Assembly (NCBI RefSeq): GCF_004331675.1
Contig: NZ_SJSN01000002.1
Span: forward strand, 135,956 to 199,955
DNA from: Pedobacter frigidisoli
Lineage (GTDB): Bacteria > Bacteroidota > Bacteroidia > Sphingobacteriales > Sphingobacteriaceae
Direction of reading: 5' to 3'
DNA length: 64,000 bases
A program made the translations under genes and the position numbers. Each line of letters starts with the position of its first letter. Positions within the stretch are counted from its first letter, which is position 1. Positions 46,184 through 53,905 of this stretch are shown piece after piece. Below the pieces are notes generated by a model. That model worked only from the letters and a program-made list of their open reading frames with translations, ran no database searches and had not been told where the DNA came from.

Positions 46184-47422
46184 ATGGAAAACTTCACGGA
46201 GCGAAAGGAGTATGTTAGCAAACTACTCTCTTATAAAGATAAAGACTTAATAAAAGTTGTTAGTGGCTTGCGCAGGTCTGGTAAATCTACTTTGCTAGAA
46301 TTGTATCGTGAAGTTTTACTAAAGCTTGGAGTAGGAAAACGACAAATTCAATTCTACAATTTTGAATTGCCCGAAAATTTTGTAGGCAAAAATTGGGACG
46401 ATATTTACTTTGATATTAAAAAAAAACTGCAAGTTGATAAACTGAACTATATTTTCTTAGATGAGGTTCAAAATATTCCACTTTTTGAAAAATTAGTAGA
46501 TGGACTTTTCGCCACTAAAAATGTGGATGTTTACATTACAGGGTCAAACGCTTTTTTGTTGAGCAGTGAATTGGCTACATTATTAAGCGGTCGATACGTC
46601 GAAATTTCTATTTTACCCTTTTCTTTCAATGAATATTTAGTAGCAAGAAGAATTGATACAAGTAACAAATATTTAAATTACGAGCTTTTATTTTTCGACT
46701 ACGTAAATGAAACCTCATTACCAAAAGGGGTTGAGTTACGTGAGGGTGGATATGATAAAATTTATGAGTATTTAGAAGCCATTTATGCAACCATCATTGA
46801 AAAAGATATTACACAACGCCATCAGATAAACGACAAGAGAGCATTTGGAAATATCGTAAAATTTATAGCATCTAACGTGGGGAATGCACTATCTCCAAAT
46901 AACATTTCAAACACTTTGAAACAAGATGGACAAACTATCCATCACGCCACTGTTGAAAGATATTTGGAATATCTGACAGCTAGTTTCGTGTTTTACAAAG
47001 TTAACCGCTTCGATTTGAAAGGGAGAAAGCAACTAGCAACACAAGAAAAGTATTATTTGGTGGATATGGGTTTGATGAACATTTTTGCTGGCAAAGAACG
47101 CACCACCGACAGAGGACATATTTTAGAAAATATTGTATACTTAGAATTGCTTAGGAGAGGTAATAAAATATGGACAGGCACGAGTAGAAACAGCGAAGTG
47201 GACTTTGTTTGCAAAACCAAAACAGGCGATATCGAATATTATCAAGTTACTTGGCAAATGGCAAACGAAAAGACAGTAGAACGTGAGTTGGGAGCATTAG
47301 AAAAAATCAATGATAACTATCCAAAATTTCTACTCACTACAGATGGGTTTACCCAAAGTAGAAGTGGGGTAAGACATTTAAATGTTTTTAATTGGTTGCT
47401 TGATACGATTGAAGAAGTTTAA
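46184..47422 (+). CDS. AAA_14 ATP-binding protein with DUF4143 C-terminal domain
   Basis: 412 aa. Walker A GLRRSGKSTLL, Walker B NYIFLDEVQN, sensor TGSNAFLLSSE, all intact. A winged-helix region follows (ALSPNNISNTLKQDGQTIHHATVERYLEYL, about 240-270), then a PD-(D/E)xK-like tail (NSEVDFVCKTKTGDIEYYQV). This is a common bacterial and archaeal family of unknown role; it often occurs in many copies. The perfect inverted repeat before it suggests self-regulation. Confidence 0.92.
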   Translation: MENFTERKEYVSKLLSYKDKDLIKVVSGLRRSGKSTLLELYREVLLKLGVGKRQIQFYNFELPENFVGKNWDDIYFDIKKKLQVDKLNYIFLDEVQNIPLFEKLVDGLFATKNVDVYITGSNAFLLSSELATLLSGRYVEISILPFSFNEYLVARRIDTSNKYLNYELLFFDYVNETSLPKGVELREGGYDKIYEYLEAIYATIIEKDITQRHQINDKRAFGNIVKFIASNVGNALSPNNISNTLKQDGQTIHHATVERYLEYLTASFVFYKVNRFDLKGRKQLATQEKYYLVDMGLMNIFAGKERTTDRGHILENIVYLELLRRGNKIWTGTSRNSEVDFVCKTKTGDIEYYQVTWQMANEKTVERELGALEKINDNYPKFLLTTDGFTQSRSGVRHLNVFNWLLDTIEEV

Positions 47423-47454
47423 TAGCTGGCTAAAACAACGGTCATCTTTTTTAA

Positions 47455-47486
47455 CGAATAATAATTCAAGCCCAACGGATTGTAAT
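47455..47486. promoter_or_regulatory. 21-bp-period direct repeat (LytTR-like site) 7
   Basis: CGAATAATAAT at 47455-47465 and CGGATTGTAAT at 47476-47486. The following block is a near copy of that at site 6. ATG 47588 is about 100 bp downstream. Confidence 0.68.
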
Positions 47487-47587
47487 TGGTTTAATAAATT
47501 ACATCAGGAAATCTTATTTTTAATTATTGCTCAGAGTAACTACAAAGCTTTGCGAATAACCCATTAAACATTTAAATCAATTCACTT

Positions 47588-48094
47588 ATGACTTTTGAAT
47601 TTTCGGATGAAGACGGTTTTATATCCGTTGTAAATACAAACAAATATCAAGGCTTTGTAGATGATGATTGGCAATTTGACCAGTTGCTCAATCATTTTGT
47701 GAACCAAATGAATGACCACAATATAATTGTTTGGGCAAGCAATGAAGATGGTGGCAACGAATGGAAAATTGATGTTTTAAACCAGCCATCATCAAATAAA
47801 GAATTTAGTAATTTTAGCTTTCCTATTAGCGTAACAAATGGCAGTTTATATCTGGTTTCTTATAATGATTTAACCATGGCTGCACAATTTGAAGATGAAG
47901 TTCTTCCGTCAAAATATAATGCTCATCTTAAAATTGACTTATCAAATGGTTTGTACAACGTTACTGTGAGGCAAATGTTTAACCCTAAAAACCTAGATTA
48001 TGAAGCGGAGATGGTTCATTTTGAACTCATTTTTATTTTGACAACTGAAGCTGCCGAGCAAAAAGCAAACAACGTGTTTTGGTATACAGCGTAA
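47588..48094 (+). CDS. Hypothetical cytoplasmic protein (ComJ-like or immunity-like)
   Basis: 168 aa, acidic, no signal or TM. Regular strands (FISVVNTNKYQGFVDDDWQF, IIVWASNEDGGNEWKIDVLN, FSFPISVTNGSLYLVSYNDL) end in YNVTVRQMFNPKN. The general pattern recalls ComJ/NucA-inhibitor-type proteins, but I cannot confirm. It is followed by two SUKH-like genes, supporting an immunity role. Confidence 0.7.
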   Translation: MTFEFSDEDGFISVVNTNKYQGFVDDDWQFDQLLNHFVNQMNDHNIIVWASNEDGGNEWKIDVLNQPSSNKEFSNFSFPISVTNGSLYLVSYNDLTMAAQFEDEVLPSKYNAHLKIDLSNGLYNVTVRQMFNPKNLDYEAEMVHFELIFILTTEAAEQKANNVFWYTA

Positions 48095-48145
48095 GACCTT
48101 TGGTATTAAACTGCTAAATAAATTTATCCAACTAGAAATGATAAT

Positions 48146-48691
48146 ATGGAAGACAGAACAATAGCATTGATGACAAAATATCTTGATGGAGATTATAAAG
48201 TTTCGCCAATGGCACCGCAAAAATCGACAATTCAAGATATTAAAAACGTAGAAAAAGAATTAGACATCAATTTTCCAGATGAATATATTGCCCATTTACT
48301 GGGTGAAAATGATGAGGTTTTAGGCAGCAGAGGGATATTTATAGAAGTTAAGGAAGAAATTTGGAGAAGACCAAAACTTTACGATGTTGCGCCGTTTTGG
48401 AGTTTTTTATATGGTTTCCATACGTTTACAGCTTTTAAACAAAGTGAGGATTGGATGAACCTTGAATTTGTTGGTAAAAACTTTTTTGCAGATACTGGGA
48501 TAAAAGCGGTGCCAATTTTAAAAATTTTAACTGATGCAGATGTGTATTGTGTTGGCGAAAACAAGCAAATTTTAAAATACAATCACGAAGAAAATTTAGT
48601 AGAAGATACAAATATGAATTTTTGGGAAATCTTTGAATTTGAATTAAAAGAATTAAGAGATAGAAAAGAATTAAAATTGAAGCAAAAATAA
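48146..48691 (+). CDS. SMI1/KNR4 (SUKH) family protein, probable immunity protein
   Basis: 181 aa. SUKH core: STIQDIKNVEKELDINFPDEYIAHLLGENDEV (start helix and FPDEY motif), later ILTDADVYCVGENKQILKYNH and FWEIFEFELKEL. SUKH proteins generally neutralise polymorphic toxins in the cytoplasm. No toxin gene lies next to it here. Confidence 0.85.
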   Translation: MEDRTIALMTKYLDGDYKVSPMAPQKSTIQDIKNVEKELDINFPDEYIAHLLGENDEVLGSRGIFIEVKEEIWRRPKLYDVAPFWSFLYGFHTFTAFKQSEDWMNLEFVGKNFFADTGIKAVPILKILTDADVYCVGENKQILKYNHEENLVEDTNMNFWEIFEFELKELRDRKELKLKQK

Positions 48692-48737
48692 AATAACATA
48701 CCTCTAAACGTGATGCTAACCTTTAAGAACCAATGTT

Positions 48738-49271
48738 ATGCTAACCATTAAATCTAGTTCCGAAATTATAAATGAATTGCTTTCTGATAAACAAGCAATA
48801 AGGAATTTCCCCAAATCCTTAACTTTTCCTTTCAACAAATTATACATTGATTTAACAACTCAAATTAGCACTACCGAAATTTCATCAGAGTGTATTTTGT
48901 TTGATAGTGTAGCAGCAGTTAATGAAACCAAAGAATTTGTTGACCCAGATTATTGGATAGAAAATTATCCCAAAGCCGACATCGATAAATTTTGGGTTTT
49001 TGCACAAAACGGTCAAGGCGACCTTTGGCTTTTTGACAGGGAGGATAACATTTATTTTTACGACCATAATCAGGCGCAAATGGCTGATGAAAACTTTTTA
49101 AACCTCGATTTAAATTTCGAAAAATGGTTGCGATTTGCTGATTTAAACAGACAATTAGACCAAATTTATGATATTGAAAATGAAATTGATGAAGAACTAA
49201 AAGTGGAATACAAAACGAAACTCAATGAGTTAAGCAAAGCTTTGTTAGCTAAGTATCCATTCGATATTTAA
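48738..49271 (+). CDS. SUKH-like protein, probable immunity protein
   Basis: 177 aa, acidic, cytoplasmic. The segment DIDKFWVFAQNGQGDLWLFDREDNIYFYDHN followed by NLDLNFEKWLRFADLNRQ is the end of the SUKH fold (strand hairpin then helix). A charged coiled-coil-like tail follows (QIYDIENEIDEELKVEYKTK). Probably acts with the previous gene against a related toxin family. Confidence 0.7.
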   Translation: MLTIKSSSEIINELLSDKQAIRNFPKSLTFPFNKLYIDLTTQISTTEISSECILFDSVAAVNETKEFVDPDYWIENYPKADIDKFWVFAQNGQGDLWLFDREDNIYFYDHNQAQMADENFLNLDLNFEKWLRFADLNRQLDQIYDIENEIDEELKVEYKTKLNELSKALLAKYPFDI

Positions 49272-49302
49272 ACTGATGTTAAAGCCTTGACGTTTGCTTT
49301 AG

Positions 49303-49653
49303 GTTAACAGATTATCAATTGGATGGTTAATTAATAAAGAAGCTCAGGAAGCCATTGTTAGAAATTACCAAAACGAAGTTGCAAAACTGCTTAAACAAGA
49401 AAAAGCGACTATAAAAATTGGTTTATGTTATGCTGCTCCTTTACAGAAATCTGATGGAGACACAGAAATTGCAAGAGTTACGGCCATGGTTTCGGCATTT
49501 AATAAGGAGCGAGGAAACTTGGGCAATATTCAGGCGCCGCTGGGTGTAATCTATGATTTCGTAAAATATCAATCAGACCCGAATACTTGGCATTTGGCCG
49601 ATTTTAGTCAAAGTATTCCGTACGATTATAAACTAAATAAAGACAGATGGTAA
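49303..49653 (+). pseudogene. Gene remnant lacking a start
   Basis: An open frame of 116 codons without an upstream ATG: WLINKEAQEAIVRNYQNEVA, LCYAAPLQKSDGDTEIARVT, APLGVIYDFVKYQSDPNTWH, ending SIPYDYKLNKDRW. It looks like genuine coding sequence whose 5' part is missing, directly after the SUKH-like gene and overlapping the next gene's ATG by seven bases. I do not recognise the family. Confidence 0.6.
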
Positions 49654-50765
49654 GATTTGCATTTCTTTTGCTGCTAAGTTTAGCTTTAATTTCTTGTGCT
49701 AACAAAGATGAAAAACCCAAGAACATATTGTATTTAACCACAAGCGCCAATGATGTTTACGCTTTTAACATAGCTAACAAAAAGTTATTATGGCATGCCG
49801 ATGCTTTTGATAAAGTAGAAAATGACGAGTTAAATTTTTTCACGCTTGATGATAAATACTTAACCAAAACCTATTTAGATGGCGTTATTATTCAATATGA
49901 TAAAACCAATGGCAACAAAGTTTGGGAATTGAAAGACACCGTTGCTGCTGATGTCGATTTATATAATTATGATTTTAATGAGGTTGCTTTTCGTTTGTTT
50001 TATCAATATCCGTTGGTGGTAAAGGGTAATATTATTTTTGGCAACAGCCACGGAGAAATAAAATCGATAAACCTAAAAACCAAAAAGGTAAATTGGGTTT
50101 ACCATAATCCGAATACAATATATTGCAGCCCCGTAGTAATAAACAACTTGGTGTACGTAAATCTTAATGGCAGTATGATTGCGCTTGATATTAGAAACGG
50201 CAAAAAAGTATCGGCAGTAAATTATGATGATAATGAGCCTGTTACTAACGAAGTGCTTGTAGATGGTGGCAATATATTTACGCTTAGTCAATACAATTTA
50301 TTGTCTGTTATGTCGCCTCAATACAATTTGTTATGGGAATATAAAGCTGATACAACTTCTCAAAGTATTACTCACAACATGTTAATTACCGATGATGCAG
50401 TTTATTTTGGTGGTTCTACTTTGTTTGCTGTAAATAAAAAAGATGGTAAACTGCTTTGGAAAACTGAGATGTATAAAGAAAATGGCCGATTGCTTTCTAT
50501 TGCACAATGTGATGATGGCGTAATTGTAAGCAAAAGTAACGAATTGCTAAAAATTGATGACGATGGCAAAATCATCGCTCGTAAAAAATTGGCTGTAGAG
50601 GCCTATGGCTTACTTTATAAATGCAATGATAGGTATTATTACGTTTGCCAAAATGGAGTGATGTACAGTATAGATAAAGATTTGCATCAAGATGAAGTTT
50701 TTTACAAGGGCGTAAATATAGACCCAGAACACAGGGTGGATAACACCTATATGTATGCGGACTAA
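49647..50765 (+). CDS. PQQ-like beta-propeller lipoprotein
   Basis: 372 aa. Lipobox LISC-ANKD. Repeated PQQ-type blades: VYAFNIANKKLLWHADAF, IIQYDKTNGNKVWELKD, IKSINLKTKKVNWVYHN, MIALDIRNGKKV, LFAVNKKDGKLLWKTEMY. A scaffold in the envelope; BamB-like proteins share the fold but this is not clearly BamB. Its ATG lies inside the end of the previous remnant. Confidence 0.85.
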   Translation: MVRFAFLLLLSLALISCANKDEKPKNILYLTTSANDVYAFNIANKKLLWHADAFDKVENDELNFFTLDDKYLTKTYLDGVIIQYDKTNGNKVWELKDTVAADVDLYNYDFNEVAFRLFYQYPLVVKGNIIFGNSHGEIKSINLKTKKVNWVYHNPNTIYCSPVVINNLVYVNLNGSMIALDIRNGKKVSAVNYDDNEPVTNEVLVDGGNIFTLSQYNLLSVMSPQYNLLWEYKADTTSQSITHNMLITDDAVYFGGSTLFAVNKKDGKLLWKTEMYKENGRLLSIAQCDDGVIVSKSNELLKIDDDGKIIARKKLAVEAYGLLYKCNDRYYYVCQNGVMYSIDKDLHQDEVFYKGVNIDPEHRVDNTYMYAD

Positions 50766-50899
50766 AATAGTGATTATATGTTTTAATGGATGGCAATTTT
50801 AGTATGTACGCTTTAGTTTGCCTAACCAAGAAGCACCTAATTCGGTTTTTTAAACCCGACAAAAATGGAAATACTTTTTGTTATACTTACACTCATTAG

Positions 50900-50975
50900 C
50901 TGTAAATGCTTTAACAAAAAGATTGAAATGTATGGTGGGACTGTTGAAACCCATAAGCACAGAACCTTGCTTTTC
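50900..50975 (-). repeat. Dispersed REP/MITE-like element, inverted partial copy
   Basis: In reverse complement: AAAAGCAAGGTTCTGTGCTT then GTTTCAACAGTCCCACCATA, like the left end of copy A (8405). A 51-codon frame with a lipobox-like start (50865-51020, MEILFVILTLISC) crosses it; I do not call it, since its second half is repeat sequence. Confidence 0.55.
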
Positions 50976-51068
50976 ATAAAAGAAAAATTGAGAATTGTAG
51001 TCCAAATTCGAGCGTACTGATGGCTCCAATAATTACAAACCCCAATCAATAATCGACATAAATATTAC

Positions 51069-51109
51069 GAATAATAACTCAAACCCAGCGTTCCGATAGC
51101 TATCGGAAA
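51069..51109. promoter_or_regulatory. 21-bp-period direct repeat (site 8) with second box replaced by a palindrome
   Basis: CGAATAATAAC at 51069-51079. At the expected second box (51090) only CG remains, then the 18-bp perfect palindrome TTCCGATAGCTATCGGAA (51092-51109), then GTAAATGG, the usual right flank. This looks like an insertion or replacement inside the box. CCGATAGCTATCGG-type palindromes are, from general knowledge, common in Bacteroidota genomes. Confidence 0.6.
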
Positions 51110-51177
51110 GTAAATGGAGTAAACATTAACAGGCCTCAAATTGTAATTTAGGTAACATCAATTAAAAACTATAGACC

Positions 51178-51722
51178 ATGAAATACACTTTTTTAATATT
51201 CGCAAGTTTAATTTCTTTTGCAACATTTGCCCAAAAGAAACCAACGAAAAAAAGTTTACCACCCCCAAGTATCATGCCGCCGCCAGCTATAGTAAGGGAG
51301 AAAGAGCAGTTACAAGATATCAGAAATCCATTTGCTGATGAAATTTCTTTCAGCTGGAAAAATTTACCAGATACCCTCACAACCATTACCACTAAAGATA
51401 TTTTCGAAAAAACCTACACCTTTCGCAATTATGGTAAAATGTGAGGGTGAGCACCGTTTATCCAGGAAGTGATTTTAAATACAAAAAGCCAAATAAGGGA
51501 GAAGTTGAGCTGGCGCAAACCTTAAAGATAAATTACAAAGATTATAAAAATGTAACCATAACCGGCAACAGCATCAAGCTTGTGAGCGATGATGGTAAAG
51601 AGACGGTAAATCTGCAAATTACCAAAAAAGGCAATCAGTTGGTTAGCCTAAAAGAAGCTGGCTCGAGCAAAACTTTTGTGGTAACTGAAAGATATGCAGG
51701 CGAACCTACTATCGGATTTTAA
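51178..51722 (+). pseudogene. Secreted protein gene with frameshift
   Basis: Signal peptide MKYTFLIFASLISFATFAQ, a Pro/Lys-rich linker (KKSLPPPSIMPPPAIVREKE), then DIFEKTYTFRNYGKM and TGA at 51442. In another frame the sequence goes on from about 51441 (RVSTVYPGSDFKYKKPNKGE ... ETVNLQITKKGNQLVSLKEA) to 51722. The join KM/RVSTV reads smoothly, pointing to one lost or gained base at about 51440. Intact length would be about 180 aa. Family unknown. Confidence 0.75.
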
Positions 51723-51751
51723 TTATATTCTTTTTAAAGCAATTAATCATT

Positions 51752-52222
51752 ATGGAAAAATTACTTTTTAGCTCCTTAAATGGCTTAAAATATTTTCTCA
51801 TCAGTATTTTACTTATTTCATGTTCGCAGTTAAATCAATCTCAACCCATGGAAAAAATACAATATATCTCCATTACATCTTGGGGTGGCGAACGTGGCTA
51901 TCATCGTTCGCTACAAATTACATCAGATAGTTTATTTTATGAGTTTGGTTCTGCTGTAGATACTGTTAATAATATAAATATCAAGAAAATTAATAGTCAT
52001 TATAAATTGGAAGATTTTATTGCTGTTAATGAATTGATTAACTTCTCTAAAATGCAAAGTGGTGAAAGCAGACAGCCAGTAGATGGAACTGATACTGAAA
52101 TCACAATTAAAACCGATACTACCGAGTTTAAAGTAACTAACGCTGGAAATAATAACTTATGGCATAGTGTTATGGAAAAAATGAATGCCATTATTGAAAA
52201 AGAATTTAAAAAAGAGATATGA
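51752..52222 (+). CDS. Hypothetical lipoprotein
   Basis: 156 aa. Signal with lipobox LISC-SQLN. Mature part QYISITSWGGERGYHRSLQI, SDSLFYEFGS, TDTEITIKTDTTEFKVTNAG, a small beta domain seen in many Bacteroidota lipoproteins. Stop overlaps the next gene's ATG by four bases. Confidence 0.75.
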   Translation: MEKLLFSSLNGLKYFLISILLISCSQLNQSQPMEKIQYISITSWGGERGYHRSLQITSDSLFYEFGSAVDTVNNINIKKINSHYKLEDFIAVNELINFSKMQSGESRQPVDGTDTEITIKTDTTEFKVTNAGNNNLWHSVMEKMNAIIEKEFKKEI

Positions 52223-52644
52223 AATTTTTATGCACGATTTTGATTTTATGCTTTGCCATCCCTGCATTTTCACAAACAGGGAAACTGTTTAAGGGAACAA
52301 TTAACAATTCGAAAATAACATTGTATTTGCAAGGTATGGATGAGGGCACACATGTCGATAAAATTTTGGGTGGCTATAAATACGATAGCCAAAGACAATA
52401 CATTTTGCTTAACGGATATGCAAATAACAAAGGCAATATTGTTTTGGTAGAACAGGCAAGCCCTAATTTTTCGGGAGTGTTTTTGGGTGCGATAACAGGA
52501 AGTCAAATTAAAGGAAAATGGTTAAGCGCCGACCAAACAAAAAATTATCCTTTTCAACTGCAAGTAATTAAGGCAACCCAATCGCAAAAGGAGCTGTTTG
52601 ATAAGGCCATCATCAAAAAAGCAAATGAATTTAGCGGCTATTAA
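52219..52644 (+). CDS. Secreted small beta-rich protein
   Basis: 141 aa. Signal peptide MKFLCTILILCFAIPAFSQ. Mature: KLFKGTINNSKITLYLQGMD, GGYKYDSQRQYILLNGYANN, NFSGVFLGAITGSQIKGKWL, an alternating strand pattern like lipocalin-type domains. Translationally coupled to the previous gene. Ligand unknown. Confidence 0.75.
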   Translation: MKFLCTILILCFAIPAFSQTGKLFKGTINNSKITLYLQGMDEGTHVDKILGGYKYDSQRQYILLNGYANNKGNIVLVEQASPNFSGVFLGAITGSQIKGKWLSADQTKNYPFQLQVIKATQSQKELFDKAIIKKANEFSGY

Positions 52645-52672
52645 AACTGGGTTAATTATAAGATAGATGATT

Positions 52673-53125
52673 ATGAAAAAGTACATCGCATTATGTCTGA
52701 TCACAATTTTCGTTTTTTGCGCATGTAAGCCAAAAGCTAAACCTGTAAAAGTTATGATGGACAAACAGGATAAAATAATTGAGCAGCAATTAATTGGTGA
52801 GTGGGCAGTAGTTTCCTCTTGGAAGGATAGCGTTTTAACTTTCAAAAATAAACTCGATAAAACTTATAAACAAGAAATTTTTCCAAGTTACAATACTATA
52901 TTATTTAATGCTAAAACAGGTGTGATTAATGTAGAAACTTATGGCGAATTTGGTTGCGGAATGGCTGCGGTTCAAAACTTAAATATGAAACCTATAAAAT
53001 GGTCTGTTACTAATTCAAAGCTGCATTTAAAAGGAATTTATAGCGATTATTCTGGCGAAAATAGTATCGACAGTTTTTATAAAATAAATAGAACCAATGA
53101 GGTGTTGACGTTAACTAAAATATAA
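52673..53125 (+). CDS. Hypothetical lipoprotein
   Basis: 150 aa from ATG 52673 (an ATG two codons upstream at 52667 is equally possible). Lipobox FCAC-KPKAK. Then QQLIGEWAVVSSWKDSVLTF, YGEFGCGMAAVQNLNMKPIK, SFYKINRTNEVLTLTKI, a lipocalin-like pattern beginning with the frequent L(I/V)GEW motif. End of a three-gene envelope-protein run. Confidence 0.75.
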   Translation: MKKYIALCLITIFVFCACKPKAKPVKVMMDKQDKIIEQQLIGEWAVVSSWKDSVLTFKNKLDKTYKQEIFPSYNTILFNAKTGVINVETYGEFGCGMAAVQNLNMKPIKWSVTNSKLHLKGIYSDYSGENSIDSFYKINRTNEVLTLTKI

Positions 53126-53161
53126 ATAGGTGGGTGACTAAAAACATTAAATACTTATAAA

Positions 53162-53412
53162 ATGAAACTTAAAATATTATCGATTTTCTGTTCTATTTCG
53201 CTTGCTGTTTTGCATTAATTTTCTTCCTTAATAAATACGTGGTAAATATCCGTCCCCATAAAATTACCACAATTGGGCTCTGGCTTTTAACAGTACTAAC
53301 TGTTTCAGGTAGCTTTATAATTGCCAGTGGCGATAATATTTATTACCTGGTCAGGCCATTTGATATCGAAACCAAATCGGCAGGCATTCGGTTTATTTGG
53401 GATAATTTTTAG
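53162..53412 (+). pseudogene. Small membrane protein gene with homopolymer frameshift
   Basis: ATG 53162 reads MKLKILSIFCSISLAVLH and stops (TAA 53216-53218). With one extra T in the TTTT run at 53209-53212 the frame continues FALIFFLNKYVVNIRPHKIT and TIGLWLLTVLTVSGSFIIAS ... RFIWDNF to TAG 53410-53412, an 83-aa protein with two TM segments. Could be pseudogenisation or a sequencing error in a homopolymer. Confidence 0.7.
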
Positions 53413-53653
53413 CGAATTGTTGGTTGTCATTTGATGAACATTTGTATTAATATTAGGGAAACCAACGATAAATAAAAAATGATCATTTATAATTTGAATA
53501 CTTTTCCTCTAACAATTCTAAAACCATTATAAAAAAAAAGTTTAAAAAACGTTTCTACTGCACCGGGATAGGGAATTTAATTTATATTCGCAGCTTGTAT
53601 TCTTTTGAAAAGCAGAAGAACCAATCAATTTTTAATAATTAAAAAGAGAAAAA

Positions 53654-53827
53654 ATGGAAAAGTTTGAAAAACTGAAAGAGGTTGTAGCAGGTATCGAAGC
53701 TGATGCAGCAAAGTTTTACGATGCTGGTAATGCAGCAGCTGGCACACGTGTTAGAAAAGCAATGCAAGATTTGAAAGTACTTGCACAAGAAATCAGAGCG
53801 GAAGTTACTGAAAAGAAAAACGCATAA
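53654..53827 (+). CDS. Hc1-like histone H1 homologue
   Basis: 57 aa: MEKFEKLKEVVAGIEADAAK, FYDAGNAAAGTRVRKAMQDL, then KVLAQEIRAEVTEKKNA. This is the short Bacteroidota protein annotated as histone H1 / Hc1-like; a helical, basic-ended DNA-binding protein, probably abundant. ATG is preceded by an A-rich leader typical for highly expressed Bacteroidota genes. Followed by a strong terminator. Confidence 0.9.
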   Translation: MEKFEKLKEVVAGIEADAAKFYDAGNAAAGTRVRKAMQDLKVLAQEIRAEVTEKKNA

Positions 53828-53854
53828 AAACAGTTTGACTGTTTTGGGAGGATG

Positions 53855-53886
53855 AGCCCTGACTATGGTCAGGGCTTTTCTGTTTT
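53855..53886. terminator. Terminator between the histone and AI-2E genes
   Basis: AGCCCTGAC (53855-53863), loop TATG, GTCAGGGCT (53868-53876), then TTTCTGTTTTTT. Perfect 9-bp stem, between convergent genes; T tract favours the plus strand. Confidence 0.92.
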
Positions 53887-53905
53887 TTACATATTTATTT
53901 AACGA

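Noticed and set aside
50865..51020. Small 51-aa lipoprotein-like frame
   Set aside because: Its second half is an inverted copy of the dispersed repeat, so the frame is probably accidental.
26469..53412. Integron-like cassette array, because each gene is followed by a hairpin and a repeat
   Set aside because: No integrase gene, no attC-type sites; the repeat boxes lie upstream of promoters and genes have their own promoters.
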